DNA of 55,636 nt from Asaia bogorensis. GTDB lineage: Bacteria; Pseudomonadota; Alphaproteobacteria; Acetobacterales; Acetobacteraceae. The position numbers were made by a program, and so were the translations under genes. Below are positions 17,412 through 26,170 of this stretch, piece after piece (position 1 is the first letter of the stretch; each line of letters opens with the position of its first letter). The notes under the pieces are model-generated. The model was not told the origin of the DNA. It saw only the letters and a list, made by a program, of their open reading frames with translations, and made no database searches. The DNA lies in assembly GCA_945897825.1 (NCBI GenBank), contig CAMDGX010000023.1:1-55636 (forward strand), in the 5' to 3' direction.

Positions 17412-18551
17412 ATGGACCTGTCGTTCGACCCCAACGCCCTGCCCTTCGACGCCAACGCGATGCTCGACGGGCTGCGCCCCTGGATCGAGTGCGAAAGCCC
17501 GACCTTCGATGCCGCCGCCGTCGAGCGCATGCTCGACCTCGCCGGACGCGACCTCGTCGTCGCCGGCGCGCGCATCGAACGCATCGCCGGCCGCATGGGC
17601 TTCGCCGGCTGCCTGCGCGCCACCTTCCCACACGAATCGACCGGCCCCGGCATCCTGGTCATGGGCCACATGGACACCGTCCATCCCATCGGCACCCTGG
17701 CCAAGCTGCCGTTCCGCCGCGACGGCGAGAAGTGCTACGGCCCGGCGATCCAGGACATGAAGGGCGGCAACTACCTCTCGCTCGAAGCGGTCCGCCAGCT
17801 CGCCCGCGCCGGCATCAAGACCAAGCTTCCCGTCACCTTCCTGTTCACGCCCGACGAGGAAGTCGGCAGCCCCTCCACCCGCGACGTCATCGAGGCCGAG
17901 GCCGCCCGCCACAAGTACGTGCTGGTGCCCGAGCCCGGCCGCCCCGATGGCGGCGTGGTCACCGGCCGCTACGCCATCGCCCGCTTCAACCTCGAAGCCA
18001 CGGGCCGCCCGAGCCACGCCGGCTCCCGCCCCGGCGACGGCCGCAGCGCCATCCGCGAGATGGCCCGCCAGCTCATCGCCATCGAGGACATGACGACGTC
18101 CGACTGCACCTTCAGCGTCGGCGTCATCAACGGCGGCACCTGGGTCAACTGCGTCACCACCACCTGCACCGGCGAGGCGCTGTCAATGGCCAAGCGCCAG
18201 GACGACCTCGACCGCGGTGTCGAAGCGATGCTCGCCCTGAGCGCCAGCAGCAACGACGTGCAGTTCAAGGTCACCCGCGGCGTCACCCGCCCGGTCTGGG
18301 AGCCGGACGCCAAGGTGATGGCGCTCTACGATCATGCCCGCCGCATTGCCAAGGGCATCGGCTTCGACATCACCCATCAGAGCAGCGGCGGCGGCTCGGA
18401 TGGCAACTTCACCGGCGCCATGGGCATCGCAACCCTGGACGGCCTCGGCGTCCAGGGTGCCGGCGCCCACACGCTGGAGGAGCACATCGAAATCGCCAGC
18501 CTGGCCCGCCGCGGCAAGCTGATGGCTGGCCTGCTCGCCAGCCTGGAATAG
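17412..18551 (+). CDS. M20-family metallopeptidase (glutamate carboxypeptidase-like)
   Basis: A 379-residue zinc hydrolase. Metal-binding blocks are VMGHMDTVHPIG (first His and Asp), GPAIQDMKGGN (bridging Asp), TPDEEVGS (catalytic Glu pair), EPGRP and the C-terminal GAGAHTLEEHIE (last His). The dimerisation domain carries GRPSHAGSRPGDGRSAIREMA. The layout is that of the carboxypeptidase G2/glutamate carboxypeptidase group, which cleaves amide bonds next to an acidic residue. It follows livF with an 11-base gap, so it probably processes what the transporter imports. ATG 17412 has a GAGGAAG upstream; an in-frame GTG at 17397 is the alternative. Cytosolic, no signal peptide. Confidence 0.9.
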   Translation: MDLSFDPNALPFDANAMLDGLRPWIECESPTFDAAAVERMLDLAGRDLVVAGARIERIAGRMGFAGCLRATFPHESTGPGILVMGHMDTVHPIGTLAKLPFRRDGEKCYGPAIQDMKGGNYLSLEAVRQLARAGIKTKLPVTFLFTPDEEVGSPSTRDVIEAEAARHKYVLVPEPGRPDGGVVTGRYAIARFNLEATGRPSHAGSRPGDGRSAIREMARQLIAIEDMTTSDCTFSVGVINGGTWVNCVTTTCTGEALSMAKRQDDLDRGVEAMLALSASSNDVQFKVTRGVTRPVWEPDAKVMALYDHARRIAKGIGFDITHQSSGGGSDGNFTGAMGIATLDGLGVQGAGAHTLEEHIEIASLARRGKLMAGLLASLE

Positions 18552-18588
18552 CAATCGGCGCCACTGCACGGGGGCATCGTCATACTCT

Positions 18589-18612
18589 GGCCATGACTTC
18601 GCGTCATGGTCC
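18589..18612 (+). terminator. Hairpin after the liv-M20 operon
   Basis: GGCCATGAC and GTCATGGTCC pair around TTCGC, giving a 9-bp stem with one G-U pair, 38 bases past the M20 stop. No U-run follows, so it is only a possible terminator or RNA-stabilising end. Confidence 0.35.
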
Positions 18613-18723
18613 GGGTATTGAGACGCCCACCCGCGCCATCGTGGCCAGGGGTATGCATTTCTGACAGAGGAAGAACGGCCCGGTGATCAGCAACGCTCCG
18701 CGCGGCGCCGGGTGCATGCCCGC

Positions 18724-20358
18724 ATGAGCAGCACGACCTCCGCCCTTCCCCGCCGCGCCGCCCTGCCGCGCATGGGCCGCGCCGAGATCATCGCGCTCAC
18801 GGTCCTGGCCGTCGCGCTGGTCTTCGTACTGACCACAGTCATTCGTTCCCCCCTGAAGGACGACGTCGCCTGGCTGCTCTGGGTATCACGCAAGTGGCTC
18901 GAGGGACGCGAGCTCTACATCGACCTCGTGGAGGTGAACCCTCCGCTGGTGGTCTGGCTCTACGCCATTCCGGCCGGGATCGCGATGTGGCTCGACCTTG
19001 CGCCCAAGTTCCCCTCCACCCTGTTCTTCGCCGGCATCCTGCTCGGCTCCGCCTGGTGGACCGCCACCCTGCTGCACGGCCGCGCGCCGCTGCTCAAGCG
19101 CCGGATTCCGGTATTCAGCGTCATCGGCACACTGCTGCTGGTCTTGCCCGGCGTGGAGTTCGGCCAGCGCGAGCACCTGCTGGCTGCCGTCGTGCTGCCC
19201 TATATCGCGCTGTTCGTCCGCGCCCTGGAAGGCGAGCGCGAACCTGCGCTCCAGGCCGCCATCGCCGGCTGCATCGCCGCCCTTGGCTGCGCCATGAAGC
19301 CGAGCTATGGCCTCGCGCTGCTGTTGCTGGAGGCGATCGGCTTCCTGCGCGGCCACCGCAAGCTGCGCATGGCGCCGCTGTCCTTCGTGGTCACCACCGG
19401 CATCTACGGCGTCGCGGTGCTGCTGTTCGAACCGGCCTTCCTCACCAAGGCGGTGCCGCTGGCGCTCGCGATCTACGGCGGCACCGACACCTCGGTCTGG
19501 CACATCCTGTCGGAAAGCCGGAACCTGCTGTTCGGCCAGGCCGTCGCCCTGCTGCTGTGCTGGTACAGCCAGACGGCGCTGGGCCGCCACTCGCCGTTCC
19601 TGCGCCACCTGTTCCTGGCCCTGGTCGCCTTCGGCGCGGCCTGCACCGTGCTGTTCGTCATGCAGGGCAAGGACTGGTTCTACCATCGCCTGCCCGCCAC
19701 CACGGCCACCGTGCTGGCGCTGATCCTGTGGCTCACGGTGGTGTTTGCCGCCCATGCCGGTCGCATCGCCGACGGCGTCGCCGCCATGTCGTGGCGCCGC
19801 CTCGCCCTGCCCGTCCCGCTCGCCGCCGCCGCCCTCCTGGCCTTCGGCATCGCCAACGTGCAGCGCGTGCGCCCATGGGTGGTGCAGGCGGTGGAGCCGA
19901 ACCTCTCCACCGAGGTCAAGCTGGTCAAGCTGATCAAGCGCGAGAAGGCCAAAACCTACATCGCCTTCTCCGAATGGATCGGCCTCGGCTTCCCCGTGGT
20001 CAACGACGCCGGCGTCTCCTGGGCCTCGCGCTTCGACTCGATGTGGGCGCTGAAGGGCGAACTCTGGAAGATCAGCAAGGAGGGCCGCGCACCCAAGGAA
20101 TGGCCGATCCGCCGCTGGGTGGCGCGCGACTTCATCGCCGGCTGCCCGGACATCGCCGTCGTCGACACCCGCGAAGGAACAAACTACATCGGCGTCCTCG
20201 TCGCCTCCGACCAAGAATTCGCCCGCGCCTGGTCGCAGTACCGCGAGATCGCCTTCTTCGACGGGTTGCGCATCTACAAGCGCGAGGAATACGGCTGCGA
20301 CAGCGAGCCCCTGCCCCCCGGCCGCCCGCCGCAGGTCTCCGTGGTCCCGAGCGAGTAA
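18724..20358 (+). CDS. Large multi-pass membrane protein, probable GT-C-type glycosyltransferase
   Basis: A 544-residue protein with about ten to eleven hydrophobic helices and a soluble C-terminal domain of about 160 residues. After the first helix the loop SPLKDDVAWLLWVSRKWLEGRELYIDLVEVNPPLVVWLY has the paired acidic residues and tyrosine context seen in GT-C transferases that use polyprenyl-phosphate sugars (ArnT and PMT-like). MKPSYGLALLLLEAIGFLRG and several charged short loops follow. The acceptor and sugar cannot be told. ATG 18724 (MSSTTSALPRR) is preferred; GTG 18712 is in frame. The stop codon TAA lies within AGTAAGCAAAGCC, the end of the repeat that follows. Confidence 0.6.
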   Translation: MSSTTSALPRRAALPRMGRAEIIALTVLAVALVFVLTTVIRSPLKDDVAWLLWVSRKWLEGRELYIDLVEVNPPLVVWLYAIPAGIAMWLDLAPKFPSTLFFAGILLGSAWWTATLLHGRAPLLKRRIPVFSVIGTLLLVLPGVEFGQREHLLAAVVLPYIALFVRALEGEREPALQAAIAGCIAALGCAMKPSYGLALLLLEAIGFLRGHRKLRMAPLSFVVTTGIYGVAVLLFEPAFLTKAVPLALAIYGGTDTSVWHILSESRNLLFGQAVALLLCWYSQTALGRHSPFLRHLFLALVAFGAACTVLFVMQGKDWFYHRLPATTATVLALILWLTVVFAAHAGRIADGVAAMSWRRLALPVPLAAAALLAFGIANVQRVRPWVVQAVEPNLSTEVKLVKLIKREKAKTYIAFSEWIGLGFPVVNDAGVSWASRFDSMWALKGELWKISKEGRAPKEWPIRRWVARDFIAGCPDIAVVDTREGTNYIGVLVASDQEFARAWSQYREIAFFDGLRIYKREEYGCDSEPLPPGRPPQVSVVPSE

Positions 20359-20486
20359 GCAAAGCCAGGGCTTCGCCCTGACCCACCAAGGGCCGACGGC
20401 CCTTGGAACCCCAAAACTTAAGGTATGAGGTCCAGGGGCTCGGCCCCTGGCGGGTCTGGGCAGAGCCCAGCCTTGGCTTTCTTTAC
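20353..20486. repeat. GC-rich four-hairpin palindromic element between convergent genes
   Basis: Four perfect hairpins lie in a row, each with a 3-base loop: CAGGGC/GCCCTG (20366-20380), CCAAGGGCC/GGCCCTTGG (20386-20406), CCAGGGGC/GCCCCTGG (20432-20450) and CTGGGC/GCCCAG (20456-20470). The outer ends are an imperfect inverted repeat, GTAAGCAAAGCCAGGGC against GTAAAGAAAGCCAAGGC read on the other strand. The left end overlaps the stop codon of the gene before it. It lies between convergent genes and could terminate both. Similar hairpin blocks are, to my memory, dispersed in Acetobacteraceae. Confidence 0.75.
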
Positions 20487-20503
20487 GCCTATGGGCCTTC
20501 CCC

Positions 20504-21880
20504 CTAAGCCCCCGCCAGTTCCGGCAGCGCCCGCGCCCAGGCCCGCAGCCCGTCATCGAACGACGACAGCCGGAAGAACTCGTTCGGCGCATGGATGTTC
20601 TCGTCGGCGATGGCATAGCTCAGCATCACCGTCTCCAGCCCCAGCTGCTGCTTGACCATCGCCGAGATCGGCAACGTGCCACCGATACCCACGCGCAGCG
20701 GCTTGCGCCCATGCACCTGCTCGATCACCCGCTCCACGGCCGCGAGGAACCTGTCATCCTCCGGCACCGCATAGGCCGGCGTCCCGTCGCGCGAACGCCG
20801 CACCTCGATCTCCGCCCAGGCCGGGCAGTTCGCGCGCAGATGTGCCTCCACGGCGTCCCCCGCCCGCTTCGGGTCCTGCCCGGGACCGAGCCTGCAGGTG
20901 ATCTTGGCACTCGCCGTGGCGGGGATCACCGTCTTGCCGCCGACACCCTGGTAGCCGCCGGTGATGCCGTTCACCTCGACGGTCGGGCGCAGCCACAATG
21001 ACTCCAGCAGCCGCACGCCAGGCTCGATCGCCCCGGGCGTCGCGCCGATCTCGGCAAAGAACTTCCCCTCGTCGAACCCCAGCGCCTCCATCGAGGCATA
21101 GTCGCTGTTCGAAGGCCGCTGCAGCCCGTCCATGAACCGTGGCACCGCGATGCGCCCCTCGGCATCGTGCAGCGAGGCGATCAGCCGCGCCAATACCGTC
21201 ACCGCATTGCCCACCGGCCCGCCATAGCGCCCGGAATGCAGGTCGGTCCCAGCGGTGCGCACATGCACCTCCATGCCGATATTGCCGCGGCTGTTGGTGT
21301 TGACGCTCGGCGTTCCCGGCCGCCAGCGCCCGCCATCCGCACTCACCAGCACGTCCGCGGACAGCAGCGCGCGGTGCGTGTCGAGCAACCCCGGCAACGA
21401 CCGGCTGCCGATCTCCTCCTCGCCCTCCAACAGCACCTTCACGTTCAGCGGCAACCCGCCGGTCACCGCCAGCCACGCCTCGATGCCCGACAGCGCAATC
21501 CACAGCGGCGACTTGTCGTCCGACGCGCCGCGCGCCACGTAGCGGTCGGCGTGCAAGGTCGGCTCGAACGGCGGCGACTCCCACGCGTCCAGCGGATCGG
21601 GCGGCTGCACGTCGTAATGCCCGTACACCAGGATGGTCGGCTTGCCCGGCGCCCCGGTCCACTGCGCGAACACCGCGCTGTGCCCGCCATTGTTCAGCAG
21701 CTGCACATCCTGCATGCCCATCCGCGCGAGCCTCGCCTGCAACAGCCCGGCCGCCTGGTCCATCCCCGCCTTGTAGGCCGGGTCGGTGGAAACCGACGGG
21801 CAGCGGATCAGCTCGAACAGCTCGTCCAGCAAACGCTGCCGGTTCGCCTGCATCCATTCATCGACGGCCGGGAGGCTCAT
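20504..21880 (-). CDS. M20-family dipeptidase
   Basis: A 458-residue zinc peptidase. ILVYGHYDVQPPDP carries the first metal ligands, VARGASDDKSPLW the bridging Asp, LLEGEEEIGS the catalytic Glu pair, and DENIHAPNEFF the final His. The dimerisation domain shows TAGTDLHSGRYGGPVGNA. The pattern is that of the PepV/CNDP-like dipeptidases acting on dipeptides or N-acyl amino acids. ATG 21880 overlaps the stop of the SDR gene by four bases. It is the last gene of a four-gene coupled operon, so a role in the same catabolic route is likely. Confidence 0.9.
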   Translation of the reverse strand: MSLPAVDEWMQANRQRLLDELFELIRCPSVSTDPAYKAGMDQAAGLLQARLARMGMQDVQLLNNGGHSAVFAQWTGAPGKPTILVYGHYDVQPPDPLDAWESPPFEPTLHADRYVARGASDDKSPLWIALSGIEAWLAVTGGLPLNVKVLLEGEEEIGSRSLPGLLDTHRALLSADVLVSADGGRWRPGTPSVNTNSRGNIGMEVHVRTAGTDLHSGRYGGPVGNAVTVLARLIASLHDAEGRIAVPRFMDGLQRPSNSDYASMEALGFDEGKFFAEIGATPGAIEPGVRLLESLWLRPTVEVNGITGGYQGVGGKTVIPATASAKITCRLGPGQDPKRAGDAVEAHLRANCPAWAEIEVRRSRDGTPAYAVPEDDRFLAAVERVIEQVHGRKPLRVGIGGTLPISAMVKQQLGLETVMLSYAIADENIHAPNEFFRLSSFDDGLRAWARALPELAGA

Positions 21881-22632
21881 CGCCCGCCATCCACCTGGAG
21901 GATCTGCCCGTTGACGAAGCTGCCAAGCTCGGAGGCGAAGAACAGCACCCCGTTGGCGATGTCCTGCGCCGTGCCGAGCTTCTTCAGCGCGATGCGGTCC
22001 ACCAACGCCTTCTGCCCCTCCGGCCCGTAGCTCTCCCACTGCACCTCGGTCGACGGATTGGAGCGGATGAAGCCAGGCGCCACCGAATTGACCGTGATGC
22101 CGAACGGTCCAAGCTCATGCGCCAGCTGCCGCGTCAGGCCGACTACGGCATGCTTGGTCGAGCAATAGGCCTGGATGCCGGTCAGCGAGGCCTGCAGCCC
22201 CGCGCCGGAGGAGATGTTAATGATGCGGCCGGCGCCGGCCTTCTTCATGCCGGGCGCCACGGCCCGGCAGAGCCCCATGGCGGCGCCGACATTCACGTCG
22301 AACACCACCTGCCATTCCTCGTCCGTGATCTCGTCGATCGGGTGCATCACCTGCCCGGCCACGCCGCCGGCGTTGTTGACCAGCACATAGGCGGCCTGGC
22401 CGGTCGCCTGCTCCACGTCGCGCACCCAGGCGGTCGCCGCCTTGCGGTCGTTGAGGTCGAGCACCTTCGTCACCGCGCCCGTCAGCCGCGCCGTCTCGCC
22501 CAGCGGCTCCGGGCGCAGATCGCAGGCATGCACCACGGCGCCGAGGTTGGCGAAGGTCGCGGCAATCGCCCGCCCGATGCCATGCCCGGCGCCGGACACC
22601 ACCACCACCTTGCCGTCGAAACGGATATTCAT
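21877..22632 (-). CDS. Short-chain dehydrogenase/reductase
   Basis: A 251-residue classical SDR. The NAD(P)-binding motif is VSGAGHGIGRAIA, the LVNNAGG segment follows, the catalytic Ser is in NISSGAG and the Tyr/Lys pair in AYCSTKHAVVG. PGFIRSN follows. The Asp of ACDLRPEP after strand beta-2 suggests NAD preference. Its substrate is unknown; the neighbours (creatininase-like, PanE-like, M20 dipeptidase) point to a small catabolic pathway. It overlaps both flanking genes by four bases. Confidence 0.92.
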   Translation of the reverse strand: MNIRFDGKVVVVSGAGHGIGRAIAATFANLGAVVHACDLRPEPLGETARLTGAVTKVLDLNDRKAATAWVRDVEQATGQAAYVLVNNAGGVAGQVMHPIDEITDEEWQVVFDVNVGAAMGLCRAVAPGMKKAGAGRIINISSGAGLQASLTGIQAYCSTKHAVVGLTRQLAHELGPFGITVNSVAPGFIRSNPSTEVQWESYGPEGQKALVDRIALKKLGTAQDIANGVLFFASELGSFVNGQILQVDGGR

Positions 22633-23639
22633 CGCGGAATCAGCTCCAGAAGATTGTCGTCGCTCATCGGCCGGCGGCCCTGTTCGATCTCGTGGATCAG
22701 GGCGACCAGCTTCGAAATGGTCGGCGTGGCGATGCCGTGCCTGGCGCCGATATCGGCGATCGGCTTGATCTGCACATCCACCTCGGTGGTCCGCTTGCGC
22801 ACGAACAGGTCTCGCCAGATCCCCGAATGCGTCTTGGCGCTCGGCCGGTTGAACACCACCAGGTCCGCCACCGCCTTCTCCGCCAATTCGCGCGGCGCAT
22901 TGGGCATGAACGCGTTCGGGTCATAGCCGTTGAAGCCCATGGGCACGATGCCTTCGGCCAGCGTCACCTCGCACACCTCGCGCCCGATCGCCCGCCACAC
23001 CGGCATCATCTCCGGCCGCGCCAGGCAGTCGGCGATGCCCTTCTCCCCCAGCGCCTGGGCGAACAGCATCGCGCCATAGCCGAGCTTGCCCCACAGGTAG
23101 CCCCAGATGTTGTCCGTCATGATCGCGCCGGGCTCGAACTCCGACAGGATCGCGTGCAGCGCCCGCAGCCGCTCGGTGCTGCGTCCGTGCAACTCGCCCA
23201 GCACCACGGCGCCGCGGCTGCCGAACATCACCTCCCCGGGCGCGATCCAGTCGGTCGAGTAGTTGATGAACGCGCCGACCGTCCGGTCGCGCCCGACGAT
23301 CGGCGCGATGATCGTCTCGCACAGCCCGTTCTGCAGCGACAGCACGTAGCCGTCCTGCGACAGGTGCGGCAGCAGCGCGCGCGTCGCCGCCTCCGTGTGC
23401 TGCGCCTTCACCGCCAGGAAGACCATGTCCCAAACGCCCGAGACCTCGTCGGGCGTGTAGGCGGGCGCCACCACGGTGAACTGGTCCACCGGCCCGGTAA
23501 TCTTCAGCCCGGTCGTGCGGATCGCCGCCACGTGCTCGGCGACCACATCAACGAAGGCGATGTCATGCCCGGCGCGCTTCAGATACGCCCCGGCGGTGCC
23601 GCCGATGGCGCCGGCCCCCCAGACCAGGATGCGCGCCAT
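22629..23639 (-). CDS. Ketopantoate reductase-family (PanE/ApbA-like) dehydrogenase
   Basis: A 336-residue protein. The N-terminal Rossmann motif is ILVWGAGAIGGTAGAYLKRAGHDIAFVD, FLAVKAQHTEAATRALLPHL and LSLQNGLCE follow, and the helical C-terminal domain is of ApbA type. It is longer than canonical PanE (about 300) and lies in a catabolic operon, so I think it is a paralogue acting on another 2-oxo acid rather than the pantothenate enzyme. The start ATG overlaps the stop of the creatininase-like gene by one base (TGATG). Confidence 0.82.
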   Translation of the reverse strand: MARILVWGAGAIGGTAGAYLKRAGHDIAFVDVVAEHVAAIRTTGLKITGPVDQFTVVAPAYTPDEVSGVWDMVFLAVKAQHTEAATRALLPHLSQDGYVLSLQNGLCETIIAPIVGRDRTVGAFINYSTDWIAPGEVMFGSRGAVVLGELHGRSTERLRALHAILSEFEPGAIMTDNIWGYLWGKLGYGAMLFAQALGEKGIADCLARPEMMPVWRAIGREVCEVTLAEGIVPMGFNGYDPNAFMPNAPRELAEKAVADLVVFNRPSAKTHSGIWRDLFVRKRTTEVDVQIKPIADIGARHGIATPTISKLVALIHEIEQGRRPMSDDNLLELIPR

Positions 23640-24331
23640 CACCAGTTCTCCATCTGGGCCCGCGTCTCCTCCACGGCGACATCCCAGATCGCCAGCATGT
23701 CCTCGTCGGGCCGCTGCGTACGCCCGCCGAAATTGCCGTCCTCCAGCAGCGTGCGCGATTCGAACGGCGCCAGCGTGCGCAGCCGCTCGGTGTCCACCAT
23801 CGCCTTGGCATCATCGGCCGGCGTGGTCGGCAGGCGGGTCCAGGGAAAGTTCTCCATCCAACTGCCGTGGCTCGCCACCCGGTCGGTCGCTTGCACCAGC
23901 GCCATGGTGCGCGGCGCGTTCCACCAGTTGTGGAAGCGCACCCGACAATCCGGGTTGTCCATCATCCATTCCTGCGCCAGGGCGCCTGCCGGCGCATTGC
24001 CGCCATGGCCGTTGACCAGCACGATGCGCCGGAACCCGCTGCGCTTCATGCTGTCCAGCAGGTCGCGCACCACGGCGCACAGCGTATCCACCCGCAGCGT
24101 CATGCTGCCGGGGAAAGACTGAAAATACGGCGCCAGCCCGAACGGGATCGCCGGGAACACCGGAATGCCCAACGGCTCCGCCGCCTCCACCGCTACCCGT
24201 TCCGCCAGGATCATGTCGGTCGCCAGCGACAGCCCGGCATGCTGCTCCACGCTGCCGATCGGCAGCACGCCGCGGTCATCGTGCCGCAGCCAATCCTCGA
24301 CCATTCGCCAGTCCATCTGCGCAATGCGCAT
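23639..24331 (-). CDS. Creatininase-family amidohydrolase
   Basis: A 230-residue protein of the creatininase/formamide hydrolase fold. GVLPIGSVEQHAGLSLATDMILAERVA matches the metal-binding GSxEQHGxHLPxxTD block, though the usual Gly after His is Ala here and the second His is replaced by Leu/Ser context. LVNGHGGNAPAGALAQE is intact and should supply further ligands. Related enzymes hydrolyse cyclic or linear amides. The change in the first motif may shift metal binding or substrate. It begins a four-gene leftward operon. Confidence 0.82.
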   Translation of the reverse strand: MRIAQMDWRMVEDWLRHDDRGVLPIGSVEQHAGLSLATDMILAERVAVEAAEPLGIPVFPAIPFGLAPYFQSFPGSMTLRVDTLCAVVRDLLDSMKRSGFRRIVLVNGHGGNAPAGALAQEWMMDNPDCRVRFHNWWNAPRTMALVQATDRVASHGSWMENFPWTRLPTTPADDAKAMVDTERLRTLAPFESRTLLEDGNFGGRTQRPDEDMLAIWDVAVEETRAQMENW

Positions 24332-24414
24332 ACCGTCCCCCGCCGCCAGAATCCACGCACACGCTGACACAGAACGAGGGCACGTCAACCGCCGGCGCGA
24401 AATGATCCGGCCGA

Positions 24415-24627
24415 TCAGCGCGGAACGCTGGCAACCACCTTGTCGCAGTTCATGCGGTTGGCCATCAGGCAATCCTCCACCCGCGTGGTGTGGGCCAGCT
24501 GGCGGACCAGGAAGATGCACAGCACCAGAACGGCCAGCGTCACCGCCAGCCCGGCAAGGCTCTGCGTCTGGCGGTTTGCCGCCTCGGCGAGCTCGGCTTC
24601 GGTCTCGAAGCGCCGGGTCCCGGCCAT
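24415..24627 (-). CDS. Small single-span membrane protein, function unknown
   Basis: A 70-residue protein: a charged start (MAGTRRFETEAELAEAANRQ), one hydrophobic helix (LAGLAVTLAVLVLCIFLVRQL) and a short tail with two Cys (VEDCLMANRMNCDKV). The tail is predicted to be periplasmic and could form a disulphide. A GGGAGAGGA lies before the ATG. Similar small proteins occur, as far as I recall, in Acetobacteraceae, without known function. It is 83 bases upstream of the creatininase-like gene on the same strand and divergent from the permease gene. Confidence 0.7.
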   Translation of the reverse strand: MAGTRRFETEAELAEAANRQTQSLAGLAVTLAVLVLCIFLVRQLAHTTRVEDCLMANRMNCDKVVASVPR

Positions 24628-24766
24628 GCCGTCCTCTCCCGCGGGCGCCCCGCGGCGCCACGGGTTGCAGTCTAGCCGAAATCGCGGGATCACGTGCAAC
24701 ACCGCGCTTCCCTTCCGCGATGCACGCCTGGGTTGCCGCAAGCGAGACCATTGGAAAGGAACCGCA

Positions 24767-26158
24767 ATGGTCCTGCTGGTGCAGACCCTGCCGCTGCTGG
24801 TGCTGGTCGGGCTGCTGGGCATCGCGCGCACCGGCCCGGTGCTCGCCTGCCTCGCCGCCATCGCCGCCAGCCTGCCTGCCTTCCTCGCCACAAGCCCCTT
24901 GGCCGACCTTGCCCCCTTTCTGTCCGCCAGCCTGGCCGAGGGCGCCTGGCTCTCCGTCATCCCGGTCGGCATCGTCGCTGCCGGCCTGGTTTTCCACGCA
25001 GCCGTCGTGGCGCGGGAGAGCGAGGCGACCCCGCCGGGCGAAGCCGCCGAGCGAATCTTCACCGCCGCCTTCCTGCTCGGCCCCTTCGCCGAGACCGTCA
25101 CCGGCTTCTGCGTCGGCGCCATCTTCGCCCTCGGCGTGATGCGCCGCGCCGGCGTGCCGGGCGTGCCGGCCGCCGCGATGTCGCTGCTGACGCTGGCCCT
25201 GATCCCCTGGGGCGGCCTCGGCCCCGGCACGGCCGTCGGGGCGGCGATCTCCGGCGTGCCGGGCCAGGAGCTGGGCGCACGCAACGCCTGGATCGTCGCC
25301 GCCGAGCTGCCGCTGCTGCTGCTGCTGTTCTGGCGCTGGAGTGCCGCCGCCGGCTTCCGCGTCGACATGCCTCGCAAGCTGGTCCAGCTCGGCTGGGTGC
25401 TCGCCGTCGGCGCCTCGCTGATCCTGTGGCACCGCGTGGCCCCGTGGGAGCTGTGCGGCGTGCTGGCGACCGGGCCGCTACTGGCGGCACGGCTGCTGCT
25501 CGCCAACCCGCCGCGCGGCGCCGCCGGCTGGCTGCGTGCGGTGGGGGCGGCATTGCCCTACATCCTCCTCGCCGCCGTGCTGCTGGCCAGCCGCCTGTGG
25601 CGCGACGCCCCGGCCTTCCATCCCTTCCCCGGCCTGCCGCCGCTGCCGGCCAATCATGCCATGGTGGCGATCGTGCTGGTGGCGTTGGCCATGGTCCTCA
25701 CCCGCCCGCAGCCGGCCCGGCTGGTCGCCGACGCGATGCGGCGCGCCTGGCGCCCGGCGCTGGCGCTGCTGATGTTCGTTCTGCTGTCACGCTTCCTGTC
25801 CAACGCCGGCATCCCGCAGGCCCTCGCCCACGCCCTGGCCGGCGCGTTCGGCGATGCCGCCCCCTATGCCTCGCCGCTGCTGGCCGGCATCTCGGCGTTC
25901 TTCGCCGGCACCAATGTCGGCTCCAACAGCACGATGATGCCGCTGCAGGGCGAACTCGGCCGCCTCGCCGGCCTGCACCCGGCCGCCCTGCCGGCCATCC
26001 AGAACGGCACGCTGTTCCTCCTGCTCGCCCCCCAGGTGGTCGGCATGATCGCCGGGCTGGCCGGCCGCGAGGTGACGCCGGCGGCGATCTGGCGCATCGC
26101 CTGGCCGGTCGCGCTGGTCTCGCTCGCCGTCGGACTGGCGGCGGTGGCGATCGGGTGA
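24767..26158 (+). CDS. LctP/LldP-type organic acid permease
   Basis: A 463-residue membrane protein with about twelve helices. FLLGPFAETVTGFCVGAIFALGVMRRAGVP and the C-terminal SAFFAGTNVGSNSTMMPLQGELGRLAGL and LLAPQVVGMIAGLAGREVTP resemble the conserved segments of L-lactate/glycolate permeases. It is shorter than E. coli LldP (551), so substrate specificity is unsure; lactate or another 2-hydroxy acid is likely. GGAAAGGA sits before the ATG. The 139 bases to the divergent small gene should hold both promoters. The AlkA-type gene starts 12 bases downstream. Confidence 0.7.
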   Translation: MVLLVQTLPLLVLVGLLGIARTGPVLACLAAIAASLPAFLATSPLADLAPFLSASLAEGAWLSVIPVGIVAAGLVFHAAVVARESEATPPGEAAERIFTAAFLLGPFAETVTGFCVGAIFALGVMRRAGVPGVPAAAMSLLTLALIPWGGLGPGTAVGAAISGVPGQELGARNAWIVAAELPLLLLLFWRWSAAAGFRVDMPRKLVQLGWVLAVGASLILWHRVAPWELCGVLATGPLLAARLLLANPPRGAAGWLRAVGAALPYILLAAVLLASRLWRDAPAFHPFPGLPPLPANHAMVAIVLVALAMVLTRPQPARLVADAMRRAWRPALALLMFVLLSRFLSNAGIPQALAHALAGAFGDAAPYASPLLAGISAFFAGTNVGSNSTMMPLQGELGRLAGLHPAALPAIQNGTLFLLLAPQVVGMIAGLAGREVTPAAIWRIAWPVALVSLAVGLAAVAIG

Positions 26159-26170
26159 CAAGCTGCGCCG

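Noticed and set aside
18552-18723. Possible small RNA after the M20 gene
   Set aside because: Only one 9-bp hairpin is present without a U-run or promoter, so I list it as a hairpin only.
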